Assembly (NCBI RefSeq): GCF_048264025.1 | Contig: NZ_JBLXDN010000005.1 | Coordinates: forward strand, 62,001 to 126,000 | Origin: Nitrincola sp048264025 | GTDB taxonomy: Bacteria; Pseudomonadota; Gammaproteobacteria; Pseudomonadales; Balneatricaceae | Direction of reading: 5' to 3' | DNA: 64,000 bases | Shown here: positions 42,090 to 52,200 of the stretch, piece after piece | How the letters are laid out: the number at the start of each line of letters is the position of its first letter | How positions within the stretch are numbered: the first letter of the stretch is position 1 | Notes under the pieces: generated by a model | The model's input: the letters and a program-made list of their open reading frames with translations, nothing else | The model's database searches: none | What the model was told of the DNA's origin: nothing | Program-made: the position numbers and the translations under genes

Positions 42090-43403
42090 ATGAATGGTAA
42101 CAATCTGGCCGGAGCTCCTCGTCAGGAGCGCTTGCCTTCTTACTACAGTGCCACTGTGAATGATCAGAGCGTCTATCCGCCATTGCAGGGAGATGTCGAC
42201 ACTGATGTGGTGATTATTGGTGCCGGTTTTACCGGTATTGCGTCAGCAGTGGAATTGGCCGAGCGCGGTTATCGTGTTGCGGTGGTGGAATCCAATCGGG
42301 TGGGTTGGGGCGCCTCGGGTCGTAATGGCGGTCAGGTGACCGGGAGTCTGTCGGGTGATACGGCAATGCGTAAGCAGATGCGCAACAGCCTGGGTGACGA
42401 GGTAGATGATTTTATCTGGCAGTTACGCTGGCGGGGGCATGAGATTATCAAAGCGCGGGTGGAGAAGTACGGCATTGATTGCGATCTGCGCTTGGGTCAT
42501 CTGCATACCGCCTTCAAACCCGCGCATATGCAGGAGCTTGAAGCCAGTTATGCCGAAGCCCTCCAGCGAGGCCTGGGTGACGATGTCAGTCTGCTGGACA
42601 GAGAAGGCGTGCGCCAACTGCTGGCGACGGATCTGTATTCCGGTGCAATTCGCAATAACCGCAATATGCACCTGCATCCATTGAATCTGTGTCTGGGTGA
42701 AGCCAGGGCGGCCGTCTCTCTAGGTGCGCAAATTTACGAGCAGACCCAGGTGTTGGACATTGTGTCGGGTGACACACCCTGTGTAATCACCGACCGCGGA
42801 AAAATCCGTGCTAAGCAGGTGTTGTTGGCGGGGGATGTGTATCACAAACTGGCACCGGAAAAGCTCAAGGGCATGATTTTTCCAGCAATGGGCGGCATAG
42901 TGACCACCCGTCCGCTGGGTGATCTTGCCGCTGAGCTGAATCCGCAAAATCTGGCGGTATATGACTGCCGTTTTGTGCTGGATTACTACCGTATGACAGC
43001 CGACCAGCGATTATTATTTGGTGGTGGTTGTAACTACTCAGGACGGGACTCACGTGACATTGCGGCTGAACTGAGGCCAGCAATAGAAAAGACCTTTCCG
43101 CAGCTCAAAGGGGTAGAGATCGAGCATCAGTGGAGCTGTGCTATGGGTATCGTGATCAATCGCATTCCGCAACTGGGCCAGTTATCCCCCAATGTTTGGT
43201 ATTGCCAGGGTTACTCCGGTCATGGTGTGGCCAGCAGCCATATTATGGGGGAAATTATGGCTGAGGCGGTCAGTGGCCAGTTAGGTGAGTTTGATGTCTT
43301 TGCCCGCTGCTCTCAGATACGCGTTCCTATGGGTGATTGGTTGGGTAATCCCATGCTGGCTGCCGGTATGTGGTATTACCGTTTACGGGAAGCACTGCGT
43401 TGA
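42090..43403 (+). CDS. FAD-dependent amine/amino acid oxidase (PuuB-like)
   Basis: 437 residues of the DAO family: dinucleotide fold DVVIIGAGFTGIASAVELAERG, WGASGRNGGQV and C-terminal WYCQGYSGHGVASSHIMGEI. It resembles gamma-glutamylputrescine oxidase. The 30-base gap to the glutamine synthetase-like gene supports a common operon. Exact amine not predictable. Its stop overlaps the start of the next gene (TTGA). Confidence 0.9.
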   Translation: MNGNNLAGAPRQERLPSYYSATVNDQSVYPPLQGDVDTDVVIIGAGFTGIASAVELAERGYRVAVVESNRVGWGASGRNGGQVTGSLSGDTAMRKQMRNSLGDEVDDFIWQLRWRGHEIIKARVEKYGIDCDLRLGHLHTAFKPAHMQELEASYAEALQRGLGDDVSLLDREGVRQLLATDLYSGAIRNNRNMHLHPLNLCLGEARAAVSLGAQIYEQTQVLDIVSGDTPCVITDRGKIRAKQVLLAGDVYHKLAPEKLKGMIFPAMGGIVTTRPLGDLAAELNPQNLAVYDCRFVLDYYRMTADQRLLFGGGCNYSGRDSRDIAAELRPAIEKTFPQLKGVEIEHQWSCAMGIVINRIPQLGQLSPNVWYCQGYSGHGVASSHIMGEIMAEAVSGQLGEFDVFARCSQIRVPMGDWLGNPMLAAGMWYYRLREALR

Positions 43404-44647
43404 GTGATTTACCTTTACGCGTGTTGGTGATTGGCTATGTCTGGCCAGAACCCAATTCATCCGCCGCCGGCAGCCGGATGATGCAGCTACTCGATAGCTT
43501 TTTGGTGCAGGGTTGGCGGGTGGATTTTGCCAGCCCGGCACAACCGACTGAGCATCAGGTTGATTTGGCAGCGCAGGGCATTGCCAGTCATGTTATTCGC
43601 TTGAATTGCAGCTCCTTTGATCAGTTCTTGCTGGATACAACACCGAATATTGTTGTTTTTGATCGGTTTATGATGGAAGAGCAATTTGGCTGGCGGGTTG
43701 AAAAATATGCGCCTCAGGCCTTGCGTATTCTGAACACCGAAGACCTTCACAGTCTTCGTCATGCGCGTCATCAAGCGCTCAAGGCAGGGCGGGACTATCA
43801 ACCGCAAGATCTACACAGCGAGTTGGCGATCCGCGAAGTGGCCGCCATTTTTCGCTCTGACCTGACTCTGATGATCTCAGCCGTCGAAACCCGCTTGCTG
43901 CAACAGCAGTTTCAGATGCCCGCAACTCAGCTGTATACCCTGCCATTTATGCTGCAGCCGATTACAGCGACGCAGAAGCAGCAGCGCTTGAGCTTTACCC
44001 AGCGACGTGATTTTGTCAGCATCGGCAACTTTCGTCATGCCCCCAACTGGGACGCCGTACTCTATCTTAAACAGACGCTCTGGCCAGCTATTCGTCAGCA
44101 GTTACCGGATGCCAGCGTGCATATTTACGGGGCCTATCCGCCACCCAAGGCGACGCAACTGCATAATCCAGCCCAAGGCTTTTTGATAAAAGGCTGGGCC
44201 GATGATGCCAAGCAGGTGGTAGGGCAGGCGCGGGTGTTACTGGCGCCGTTGCGTTTCGGCGCCGGGCTGAAAGGTAAGCTGGTGGAAGCGATGCAGACAG
44301 GTACGCCGAGTGTCACCACGCCGCTAGGTGCCGAAGGCATGCACGCCGAGCTGCCCTGGAGCGGTGCAATTGGTGATGATGAGACGGCATTTATCCAGCA
44401 GGCGGTGAACCTCTATACTAACGAAGACGGCTGGCAACAGGCACAGCAGCAAGGTGATCACCTGCTTGAGCAGTTGTATAACCGTGCTAAGTTAGAGCCG
44501 GATTTTATTGCCCGCGTGCTGCAACAGTATCAGCAGCGTGATAGTTTGCGACAGCAGCACTTTATCGGCCAGATGCTGCGGCATCACAGCATGAAAAGCA
44601 CCCAGTATATGGCGCAGTGGATTGAAGCCAAAAACAAGCACAACTAG
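43400..44647 (+). CDS. GT-B glycosyltransferase
   Basis: A 415-residue glycosyltransferase of the GT4 fold. The N-terminal LRVLVIGYVWPEPNSSAAGSRM and the C-terminal GADDAKQ-like WADDAKQVVGQARVLLAPLRFGAGLKGKLVEAMQTGTPSVTT are typical. The start is TTG 43400, overlapping the upstream stop codon, after GGGAAG; an upstream in-frame ATG (43370) lies deep inside that gene. The acceptor is unknown. It may attach sugar to an envelope component. Confidence 0.8.
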   Translation: MSDLPLRVLVIGYVWPEPNSSAAGSRMMQLLDSFLVQGWRVDFASPAQPTEHQVDLAAQGIASHVIRLNCSSFDQFLLDTTPNIVVFDRFMMEEQFGWRVEKYAPQALRILNTEDLHSLRHARHQALKAGRDYQPQDLHSELAIREVAAIFRSDLTLMISAVETRLLQQQFQMPATQLYTLPFMLQPITATQKQQRLSFTQRRDFVSIGNFRHAPNWDAVLYLKQTLWPAIRQQLPDASVHIYGAYPPPKATQLHNPAQGFLIKGWADDAKQVVGQARVLLAPLRFGAGLKGKLVEAMQTGTPSVTTPLGAEGMHAELPWSGAIGDDETAFIQQAVNLYTNEDGWQQAQQQGDHLLEQLYNRAKLEPDFIARVLQQYQQRDSLRQQHFIGQMLRHHSMKSTQYMAQWIEAKNKHN

Positions 44648-44726
44648 GCTAACAGAGTGGGGCTTAGGTGGTATGCTAGATTACCCGAGTAGATAGAAAT
44701 AACTGATTGTTACGGAAGCACTGACG

Positions 44727-45017
44727 ATGGCAAAAATATGTTTACATGTCCGCGTGGTTGGCCGAGTACAAGGGGTTTGGTTTCGGCGCTTTACTCAGCA
44801 GCAGGCCGAGGCCCATGGTGTAGTGGGGTGGGTACGCAATCTGGCTGATGGCAGTGTTGAAGCCCTGTTATGCGGTGAAGAGATCAATGTTCACCATGTC
44901 GAAGCCTGGTTGAATCAGGGGCCGGAGTTAGCTAATGTAGCTGAAGTGATTGCCGAGCCAGGCGACTGGGATGACAGCCACACCAGCTTCGAAATCTGGG
45001 ATGATGCAGAAAACTAA
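44727..45017 (+). CDS. acyP: Acylphosphatase
   Basis: 96-residue cytoplasmic enzyme hydrolysing acyl phosphates. Both signature regions are present: VGRVQGVWFRRFT with the catalytic Arg, and GWVRNLADGSVEALL with the catalytic Asn. Length is normal. It is an independent gene after the glycosyltransferase. Confidence 0.95.
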   Translation: MAKICLHVRVVGRVQGVWFRRFTQQQAEAHGVVGWVRNLADGSVEALLCGEEINVHHVEAWLNQGPELANVAEVIAEPGDWDDSHTSFEIWDDAEN

Positions 45018-45039
45018 CCCTGGAGTTTCCTGCAGATCC

Positions 45040-45654
45040 TCAAGGGTTCAACTGATCGGCAAAGTCGTGATTAACATCGCGATGCTTGGCTTCATCGGCG
45101 CGTACAGCTAATACCACATCACGTAAGCGTGCATCTTCCGGTAGCTGCCAGTAGTCGATGGCAATTTGGGGAGCGGGTACATTCTCATAGAGTCCGCTGT
45201 CTATACCTTCCAGATACTCAGTGTAACTGTATACCGCTTCCTCCTCGAGATACCCAACAAAGCGATGCGCAGTGCGGGGTGAGATCAGGTAGAGCAGGAA
45301 AAAACTATTATAGAAAATCCCTTGTACCAATAGGATTAGCAGGCGTTCGAAACGATTCGGTTGCGCAATCTCGATAAAGGTCATCAAGTGCATACGTTCA
45401 TTTTCAGCCTCTTCCAGTAAGGTTCTTATCCAGCCTTCGTCGCTTTTGAGTTGTCGTAAGGCTTTCAAATGCTGCAGGGCACCGCCAACCATTCCAGGAA
45501 CGGCGGCTACGGTTTCAAGCACAACGGCGCGATGGCCATAGCGCTGGGCAAAAAATTTATCGGCAAAAAAGCGTAGAAATCGGGTCATGGCATAGGCCAC
45601 CCGGTCAGACCCTCTCTTTGGTTTGAAATGTGTCTGCAGACGCTGTTCGGACAT
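45040..45654 (-). CDS. aox: Alternative oxidase
   Basis: A 204-residue membrane-associated diiron quinol oxidase that reduces oxygen without pumping protons; cyanide-insensitive. Iron ligands are visible: E47 (VLETVAAVPGM), E86 and H89 (NERMH), and later EEEAVYSYTEY and ADEAKHRDVNH. It is slightly shorter than plant AOX because it lacks the mitochondrial N-terminus, as usual in bacteria. Bacterial AOX genes are sporadic and often respond to nitric oxide (Vibrio fischeri). It converges with acyP. Confidence 0.93.
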   Translation of the reverse strand: MSEQRLQTHFKPKRGSDRVAYAMTRFLRFFADKFFAQRYGHRAVVLETVAAVPGMVGGALQHLKALRQLKSDEGWIRTLLEEAENERMHLMTFIEIAQPNRFERLLILLVQGIFYNSFFLLYLISPRTAHRFVGYLEEEAVYSYTEYLEGIDSGLYENVPAPQIAIDYWQLPEDARLRDVVLAVRADEAKHRDVNHDFADQLNP

Positions 45655-45728
45655 TAATTACCCCAAGTTGTTTTGCAAGACTCAGTAGGTATGGCTACTC
45701 AGCATTGAATAGGTTCCTGAAAATTCAG

Positions 45729-48317
45729 TTAATACGACAGGCTTTCGCAGGGTGGTATTGTGTTGCTATGTGATTCAAATGCTTCGATCGGCATAAGGCG
45801 GGCGTATAAGAATCCTTGGAAAGACCGGCAACCGAAGCGCTGTAGTGCGTCACGCTGATCAAGGTTTTCAACGCCTTCTGCAATTACATTTAATGCCAGG
45901 CTGCGGCCCAGATCGATAATGGTTCTGACCACAGCAAGGTCACGTGCATCCCTGTGCATATTGCGTACAAAGGCCTGATCCACTTTCAAGGTATCCAATG
46001 GAAGATTGATCAGCAGATTCAGCGATGAAAAGCCGGTGCCAAAATCATCTAGTGAAAAGCGTATCCCTTCGGCTTTCAGTATGAGCATTTTTTCAATGGT
46101 TTGTTCAATATTATCAATCAGCAGACTTTCGGTTAGCTCCAACTCCAACTGCTGAGCTGGTGCGCCAGTTTGTTTCAGAATACTCAACACATCATCAACA
46201 AAGCTATTGTGATGCATCTGAGCGGCACTGATATTCACCGCGATGGTTAAGTGTGCTGTATCGGGGTGCGATGCCCAGCTAACCAATTGCTTACAAGCCG
46301 TATGCAAAATCCACTGCCCTAACGGCAGAATCAGGCCGGTCATCTCTGCTACCGGTATAAAATCAGCCGGTGATACCAGGGGCTGTTCAGGTGGTTGCCA
46401 ACGGATCAGTGCTTCGACACCGGTCATTTGCCCTTCAGCATGGTACTGAGGTTGGTAGTAGAGTATAAACTCCTGATTTTTAAGTGCTCTGCGCAGGCCA
46501 AACTCCAGCTCGGCCCGATGCTCGGCTTTTTGTTGCATACTGGCATCAAAAAAACGTATCTGATTGCGCCCGACTTTTTTGGCATCGTAAATTGCCAGTT
46601 CGGCACGTTTTATCAGTTCTTCGGGGTTGTGCTTGCTGTCAGAATAAAGTGCTACGCCAAGACTAGCTGAGGTGGTGTAGTCCTGATTTTGGATCCGGAA
46701 TGGACGTTCAAAAGCCTCAATAACCTTGTCCAGTACCTGCTCAACCTGGTTCAGCAGCAAGGTGTCATCAGCTGAGAGATCTTCCAGTAATAACATGAAC
46801 TCATCACCGCCAAAGCGTGCCAGGGTATCACTGACACGTATCTGCTTACTTAGCCGCTCGGCTATGCCTGTAAGCAACTGATCACCGGCCTGGTGTCCCA
46901 AGGTATCGTTCAGGGTACGAAAGTTATCCAGATCTATAAGAATAACGGCGCCGTTACCCTGCTGGTTATGACGACTTGCCAGGCTATGCTGTAAACGGTC
47001 CATGAGTAGTCGTCGGTTGGGCAGCCCGGTGAGTACATCATAAAAAATCAGTTGATGAACTTCTTTCTTATGCCGTTTCTGCTCAGAAATATCAGTTGCA
47101 AGCCCACATAATGCATAAATTTTTCCCTGATCATCGCGCATGGGTACTTTCACTGAGAGAAATGTACGTGCTTCGCTTTCTCCAGGTAGCTTATTTACCT
47201 CTTCTTTAATAATGCTGTCACCGCTGACAAGTACCCGGTCATCCAGACGGAAAATTTCAGCGGTGGATTCATTATCAAAAAATGATTGGTCAGTTTTTCC
47301 AACAATCTCTTCCTCAGAGCAGCCAAATAGCTCGCAGACTTTGGGGCTGGCATAAAGATAGTGATGCTGTGGATCTTTGATATACACATAAGCCTGCAGG
47401 TTGTTGAGGATGGTGGCCAGCTTGGCATCACTCATTTGCAACTCACGTTGGATGTGATGCATTACTTGTCTGAGGTGCTTCATGATCAGCAGTGCCAGTA
47501 ACAGTAAACCTGCCAGAACACTTAACCCAATCCAGATAAATGTAGGAATAACCGGGACTTCAATAGTTGATTGCCAGTTTTTTAGAATATGGTTGTAAGG
47601 TGAATTGGGATCAGTCTTCCAGTTGTCCAGCCATTGATCGATTCGATCCAGCAGTTCCGTGTTTTGATTCAGCGATGTGGCAAAAAACAGGCGTGCGGGC
47701 TGAAACAAAATCGAGGTAGGCTCAAGATTATAGCCATTAATATGATAGCCCCCAAACAGATTATTGGTTGCAAGTGCGTCGGCTTTGCCTTCGGCTAGCA
47801 GGTTGAGCGCTGACTGCAGATCACTGACCCGTATGAGCTCCATCTGTATACCAAACTCACTATCGACCTGTTCCAGGTATTCTTGTTGAATTGAGCCTGC
47901 AAGGATTGCAATGCGTTTGTGGTCAAGGTCGAGTACAGAATCGATCTGCACATCGGAGTGTCGAAATATTTGTGACCAGCTATGTAAAGCAGGCAGTCTA
48001 TGAAATGACATCTGTGTTTGCCGTTGCTCACTGAAGGCTACATCCGGCATTAATTCAATTTTACCTTCTTGCAGCAGTTGCAGGCAGGCATCCCAATTAC
48101 AAGGAACTGCCTGGAGTTGCCAGTCTTCACGCAAGGCGATTTCCTGTAATAGCTCCCCTAAAATGCCAGAAGGCCTGCCATCGGATCCCAGCATGATTTT
48201 GGGTGGGTTTTCATACACGCCGATACGAACGCTTTGCGTATCAGCCTGAGCGTTGAAGGTGAGCAACAACGCCAGTACCAGGCCGTAAAGACTGATACCA
48301 GTATATATCCGTGTCAT
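45729..48317 (-). CDS. Periplasmic-sensing GGDEF-EAL protein
   Basis: An 862-residue c-di-GMP enzyme. Order: signal peptide (about 1-25), SBP_bac_3 sensor domain (VRIGVYENPPKIMLG, to ~260), one transmembrane helix (VIPTFIWIGLSVLAGLLLLALLI), PAS domain (VYIKDPQHHYLYASPKVCELF), GGDEF with an intact GGDEF motif (ARFGGDEFMLL) and EAL with GVEALIRW and DDFGTGFSSL. It may both make and break c-di-GMP in response to an amino-acid-like ligand. The intact motifs suggest both activities are possible. Confidence 0.92.
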   Translation of the reverse strand: MTRIYTGISLYGLVLALLLTFNAQADTQSVRIGVYENPPKIMLGSDGRPSGILGELLQEIALREDWQLQAVPCNWDACLQLLQEGKIELMPDVAFSEQRQTQMSFHRLPALHSWSQIFRHSDVQIDSVLDLDHKRIAILAGSIQQEYLEQVDSEFGIQMELIRVSDLQSALNLLAEGKADALATNNLFGGYHINGYNLEPTSILFQPARLFFATSLNQNTELLDRIDQWLDNWKTDPNSPYNHILKNWQSTIEVPVIPTFIWIGLSVLAGLLLLALLIMKHLRQVMHHIQRELQMSDAKLATILNNLQAYVYIKDPQHHYLYASPKVCELFGCSEEEIVGKTDQSFFDNESTAEIFRLDDRVLVSGDSIIKEEVNKLPGESEARTFLSVKVPMRDDQGKIYALCGLATDISEQKRHKKEVHQLIFYDVLTGLPNRRLLMDRLQHSLASRHNQQGNGAVILIDLDNFRTLNDTLGHQAGDQLLTGIAERLSKQIRVSDTLARFGGDEFMLLLEDLSADDTLLLNQVEQVLDKVIEAFERPFRIQNQDYTTSASLGVALYSDSKHNPEELIKRAELAIYDAKKVGRNQIRFFDASMQQKAEHRAELEFGLRRALKNQEFILYYQPQYHAEGQMTGVEALIRWQPPEQPLVSPADFIPVAEMTGLILPLGQWILHTACKQLVSWASHPDTAHLTIAVNISAAQMHHNSFVDDVLSILKQTGAPAQQLELELTESLLIDNIEQTIEKMLILKAEGIRFSLDDFGTGFSSLNLLINLPLDTLKVDQAFVRNMHRDARDLAVVRTIIDLGRSLALNVIAEGVENLDQRDALQRFGCRSFQGFLYARLMPIEAFESHSNTIPPCESLSY

Positions 48318-48370
48318 ATCGCTAACTATTCCTTAAAAAGTATATAACCGCAGTATAGACATGAAATCTT

Positions 48371-48424
48371 CAAGGGGTCAGCCAGCTTGATTAAAAGTTG
48401 AAGTTCAAGGGGTCAGCCAGCTTG
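48371..48424 (+). repeat. Two REP-1 copies upstream of RAYT-1
   Basis: CAAGGGGTCAGCCAGCTTG occurs at 48371-48389 and 48406-48424, both followed by ATTAAAA. They lie just before the first RAYT gene; a third, inverted copy closes its 3' end. This arrangement matches the association of RAYT enzymes with REP sequences. Confidence 0.92.
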
Positions 48425-48499
48425 ATTAAAAAGAAAGTTGATATCATCGATTCATTGAGTAAACTGGATTCAGTCTGATTACTACAAGGATGTAACGTC

Positions 48500-49210
48500 A
48501 TGGCTAGACAACCTAGATTGGTACTGCCTAATCTGCCTCTGCACATCATGCATCGAGGTAATAATCGTCAAAAAATATTTGAAAACAAAGGGGATATGTC
48601 ACGTATCCTTGCCGATATCGCGAAGTCACTCATAAAAGCAGATTGCCAGTTGCATGCTTACGTCATCATGACAAATCATTTGCATCTACTGATTACGCCA
48701 AAAGACAAACATCAGTTAGCCGTGTTTATGCAGTCTCTGACCAATCGCTATGTCAGGTATTTTAATTCCAGTCGGGAACGAACAGGCACCATTTGGGAAG
48801 GGCGGTTTAAATCATGCCTTGTAGACAGTGATCATTACCTTTTCACCTTATACAAGTATATCGAAATGAACCCGGTAAAAGCCGGACTGGTAAGTGATCC
48901 CAAAGAATACCCTTGGTCAAGCTATCACCACAATGCGCTTGGAGCAGTGGACCCGCTGATTTCAGAGCATCCTCTCTATCTGGATTTAGCGGCTACAAAA
49001 GGTGAAAGAGCGGCTCATTACAGGTCGATGATGAGTAATGTGAACCTAAGTGATGAGAATCAAAACATAACCGAGGCAACTATTCGTGGCGAAGCACTGG
49101 GTGATGTAAACTTCAACAATTGGGTAAGCCTACAAACTGGAAGGCCAGCAAAGCTAACATCTCATGGGGGCGATAGAAAGAGTGCCGAATATAAAAACCA
49201 AGCTGGCTGA
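48500..49210 (+). CDS. REP-associated tyrosine transposase, RAYT-1
   Basis: A 236-residue Y1-type transposase-like protein (Transposase_17): HUH motif in IMTNHLHLLITP, catalytic Tyr region LYKYIEMNPVKAGLV and EYPWSSYHHN. RAYTs nick and rejoin single-stranded REP hairpins and are usually single-copy, domesticated genes. ATG 48500 has AAGGA nine bases upstream. The final codons (QAG, stop) come from the REP-1 at 49199-49217. The gene lies directly before recC. Confidence 0.93.
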   Translation: MARQPRLVLPNLPLHIMHRGNNRQKIFENKGDMSRILADIAKSLIKADCQLHAYVIMTNHLHLLITPKDKHQLAVFMQSLTNRYVRYFNSSRERTGTIWEGRFKSCLVDSDHYLFTLYKYIEMNPVKAGLVSDPKEYPWSSYHHNALGAVDPLISEHPLYLDLAATKGERAAHYRSMMSNVNLSDENQNITEATIRGEALGDVNFNNWVSLQTGRPAKLTSHGGDRKSAEYKNQAG

Positions 49211-49217
49211 CCCCTTG
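49199..49217 (+). repeat. Inverted REP-1 at the end of RAYT-1
   Basis: CAAGCTGGCTGACCCCTTG is the reverse complement of the two copies at 48371-48424. It contains the RAYT-1 stop codon and lies 12 bases before the recC start. Confidence 0.92.
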
Positions 49218-49229
49218 ATTCCAGGGTTT

Positions 49230-52200
49230 ATGGTGATTCAGGGGAATCATCTTGAAGAGTTGCGTCATTTGATGGTGAGCTGGACTCAGCATTACCCGCT
49301 TAAGCCGCTGGAAAATGAAGTGATTCTGGTACAAAGCAACGGTATTGCCCAGTGGCTGAAGCTGGCGCTGGCCGCGAACTCGGGGGATGGAGCGGAGTCC
49401 GGGCTGGGTATCGCGGCGGGTTTGCAGGTGATGTTGCCGGGGCGCTTTATCTGGCAGGCTTATCGTCAGGAGTTTCCCGAGCTACCCAGTGCTTCCCCCT
49501 TTGATAAAGCACCGCTGACCTGGCGGTTGTTACGATTGCTCAGTGATCTGCCAGCCCTGGCTGCCAGAGCGACTGATCCTCAGGTGCTACAGCCGCTGCA
49601 GCATTTTCTCGATCAGGACCCTTCCGTGTCACGCACCTGGCAGTTGGCGGCGCGCCTGGCTGATCTTTATGATCAATATCAGGTTTACCGGGCCGATTGG
49701 CTGGAGGCCTGGTTGCAGGGTGAATCCGTGTTGATCACCGCAGCGGGTGAACGACAGCCATTGAAGGCGGAGCAGGCCTGGCAGCCGTTGCTCTGGGAGT
49801 GGTTGAATGCGGATATTCGACAGGCTTACTCGGAGGCTGATTTTCTCAGTTATGCCAGCCGTTCCAGCGTGCATCAGGTGTTTTGTCAGCAGCTTGGCGA
49901 GGAGGATGCTAACCAACCATCGGCTGGTTTTCCACGCCGAATCATCGTGTTCGGCATCTCCTCCTTGCCCCGGCAAACACTGGAAGTGCTCGAAGTCTTG
50001 TCACAGTTTTCTCAGGTGATGTTGTTTGTCTGTAATCCCAGTCAGCACTATTGGGGCGATCTGATCGAAGGGCGGGAGCTGTTCAAAAAAGCTTATCAGC
50101 GCAATCCTGAGCGCCGCGTGCCGGATAATCTGGATGAAGATCAACTGCACCTGCACGGCCATCCCTTACTGGCAGCCTGGGGGCGTCAGGGGCGTGACTA
50201 TCTTCGATTGTTGGATGAGCGTGATCAGCCGCAGAGCTATCAGCAGCACTTTGAACGCATAGATCTGTTTTCATCGCCAGGGAACGAAACACTGCTGCAA
50301 CAACTGCAGGATGATATTCTGGAACTGCGCACCCTGAGTGAGCGCCAGGCGATGCAGAGCCAGGTAGATGTGCAAGATCGCAGCCTGAGCTTTATGCTAG
50401 CGCATAGTCCGCAGCGTGAGGTGGAGATACTTCAGGATCAGCTATTAGCCGAGTTTGAGGCGGCGCAACACTCAGGTGAACCCTTGAACCCCCGCGATAT
50501 TCTGGTGATGGTGCCGGATATCCAGGTGTATGCCGCACATATCGATGCGGTGTTCGGTAAACTGGATCGAGATGATCCGCGTTATCTGCCATTTCATATT
50601 GCCGATCAGGGCCAACGCCACAAAGCGCCCTTGCTGATTGCGCTGGAAAGTCTGCTGCATCTGCCTGAGTCCCGCTTCAGTGTCACCGAACTGCTGGATC
50701 TGCTGGATGTACCTGCCTTACGTGCCCGTTTTGAACTGGATGAGGTCGATCTGCTCAGCCTGAAGCGCTGGATACAGGGAGCCAATATTCGCTGGGGACT
50801 GGATGCTGAGCAGCGTGAAGCGCTGGATCTGCCTGAAGGTGTATCGGCTAATACCTGGCGTTTTGGCTTGAAGCGTATGCTATTGGGCTATGCCAGTGGT
50901 GAAACGTCTGCCTGGCAGGGAACTGTACCCTATGCTGAAGTGGCTGGCCTGGAAGCTGCCAGGTTAGGACCGCTGGTGCTGTTGCTGGATCAACTGGAAA
51001 CTGCCTGGCACACGCTGCAGCAAGCTACCCATGCTGGTGAATGGGCTGCCCGTTTGCAGCAGTTGCTACAGGATTTCTTTGTGCCCCAGTCAGAGCTGGA
51101 TCAGGCGTTGTTGCTCAAATTTGAACAGCAGTTAACGCAGTGGCTAGAGGCTATCGAATTGGCTGAAGCCAGTGATCTGCCCCTAACACTCGACGTGGTG
51201 CGTGAAGAGTTGCTGTCCGGTCTGGATCAGCCGGGTTTGAGTCAGACATTCCTGGCCGGGTCGGTAAACTTCGCTACGCTGATGCCGATGCGTGCCATTC
51301 CGTTTCGGCAAGTCTGGTTGCTGGGGATGAATGATGGCGCTTATCCGCGCGCCGTCAGACCGGTGGATTTTGATCTGATGGCACAGGATTATCGACCCGG
51401 TGACCGTTCCCGACGTGAAGATGATCGCTATCTGTTTCTGGAAGCCTTGCTGGCGGCGCGCGAGAAGCTGGTAGTCAGCTGGGTAGGCCGCAGTGTTCGC
51501 GATAACTCCGTGCGCCCACCGTCTGTACTGGTCGGACAACTGCGTGATCATCTGCAGTCGGGTTGGCAAGGGCAGACTGACGATCTGCTCAATGAACTGA
51601 CCACCGAGCACCCGTTACAGCCTTTCAGTCGCCGCTATTTTGACCAGGACGTCGCTGCGCACGCGCCGTTCAGTTATGCATCTGAATGGTTAGCAGTGCA
51701 TCAACCGATCAGTCAGGCACAATCACTGCTAACACTGGAGCCCTGGCAGCCAGAAACCGCCTTGTCTCTGGCGCAGTTGGTGCAGTTGATGAAGCAGCCG
51801 ATAGACAGCTTTTATGCCCTGCGCCTGCAAGTGCCACGAACAGAATCCATTCAGGTGTTACGCGATACCGAAAGCTTTGCGCTGGATGGATTGGAAGTTT
51901 GGCAACTGCGTGACCGGTTGCTGCAATCAGCCATCCTGCCTGCCGTGGATGAAGACGACTTTTTACAGCGCGTCGCTGATGAAGTGCAGCGTATTCAGCA
52001 GGAGGGCTTGCTGGTTGAGGGCAGTCTCGGACAGTTGCAGGGGCAGGCGCTGTGTCAGGGACTGGACGCGGTCTATAGCGACTGGTTGGCTGAACGCACT
52101 GAGTTCAGTGACGTGCTGGAGAGCCAGCCAGTGATATATTCAGCGCATAGCGAATGGGGTGTGTTGTCTGTAGAAGCCACGCTTGAGCCCCTGTATCAGA

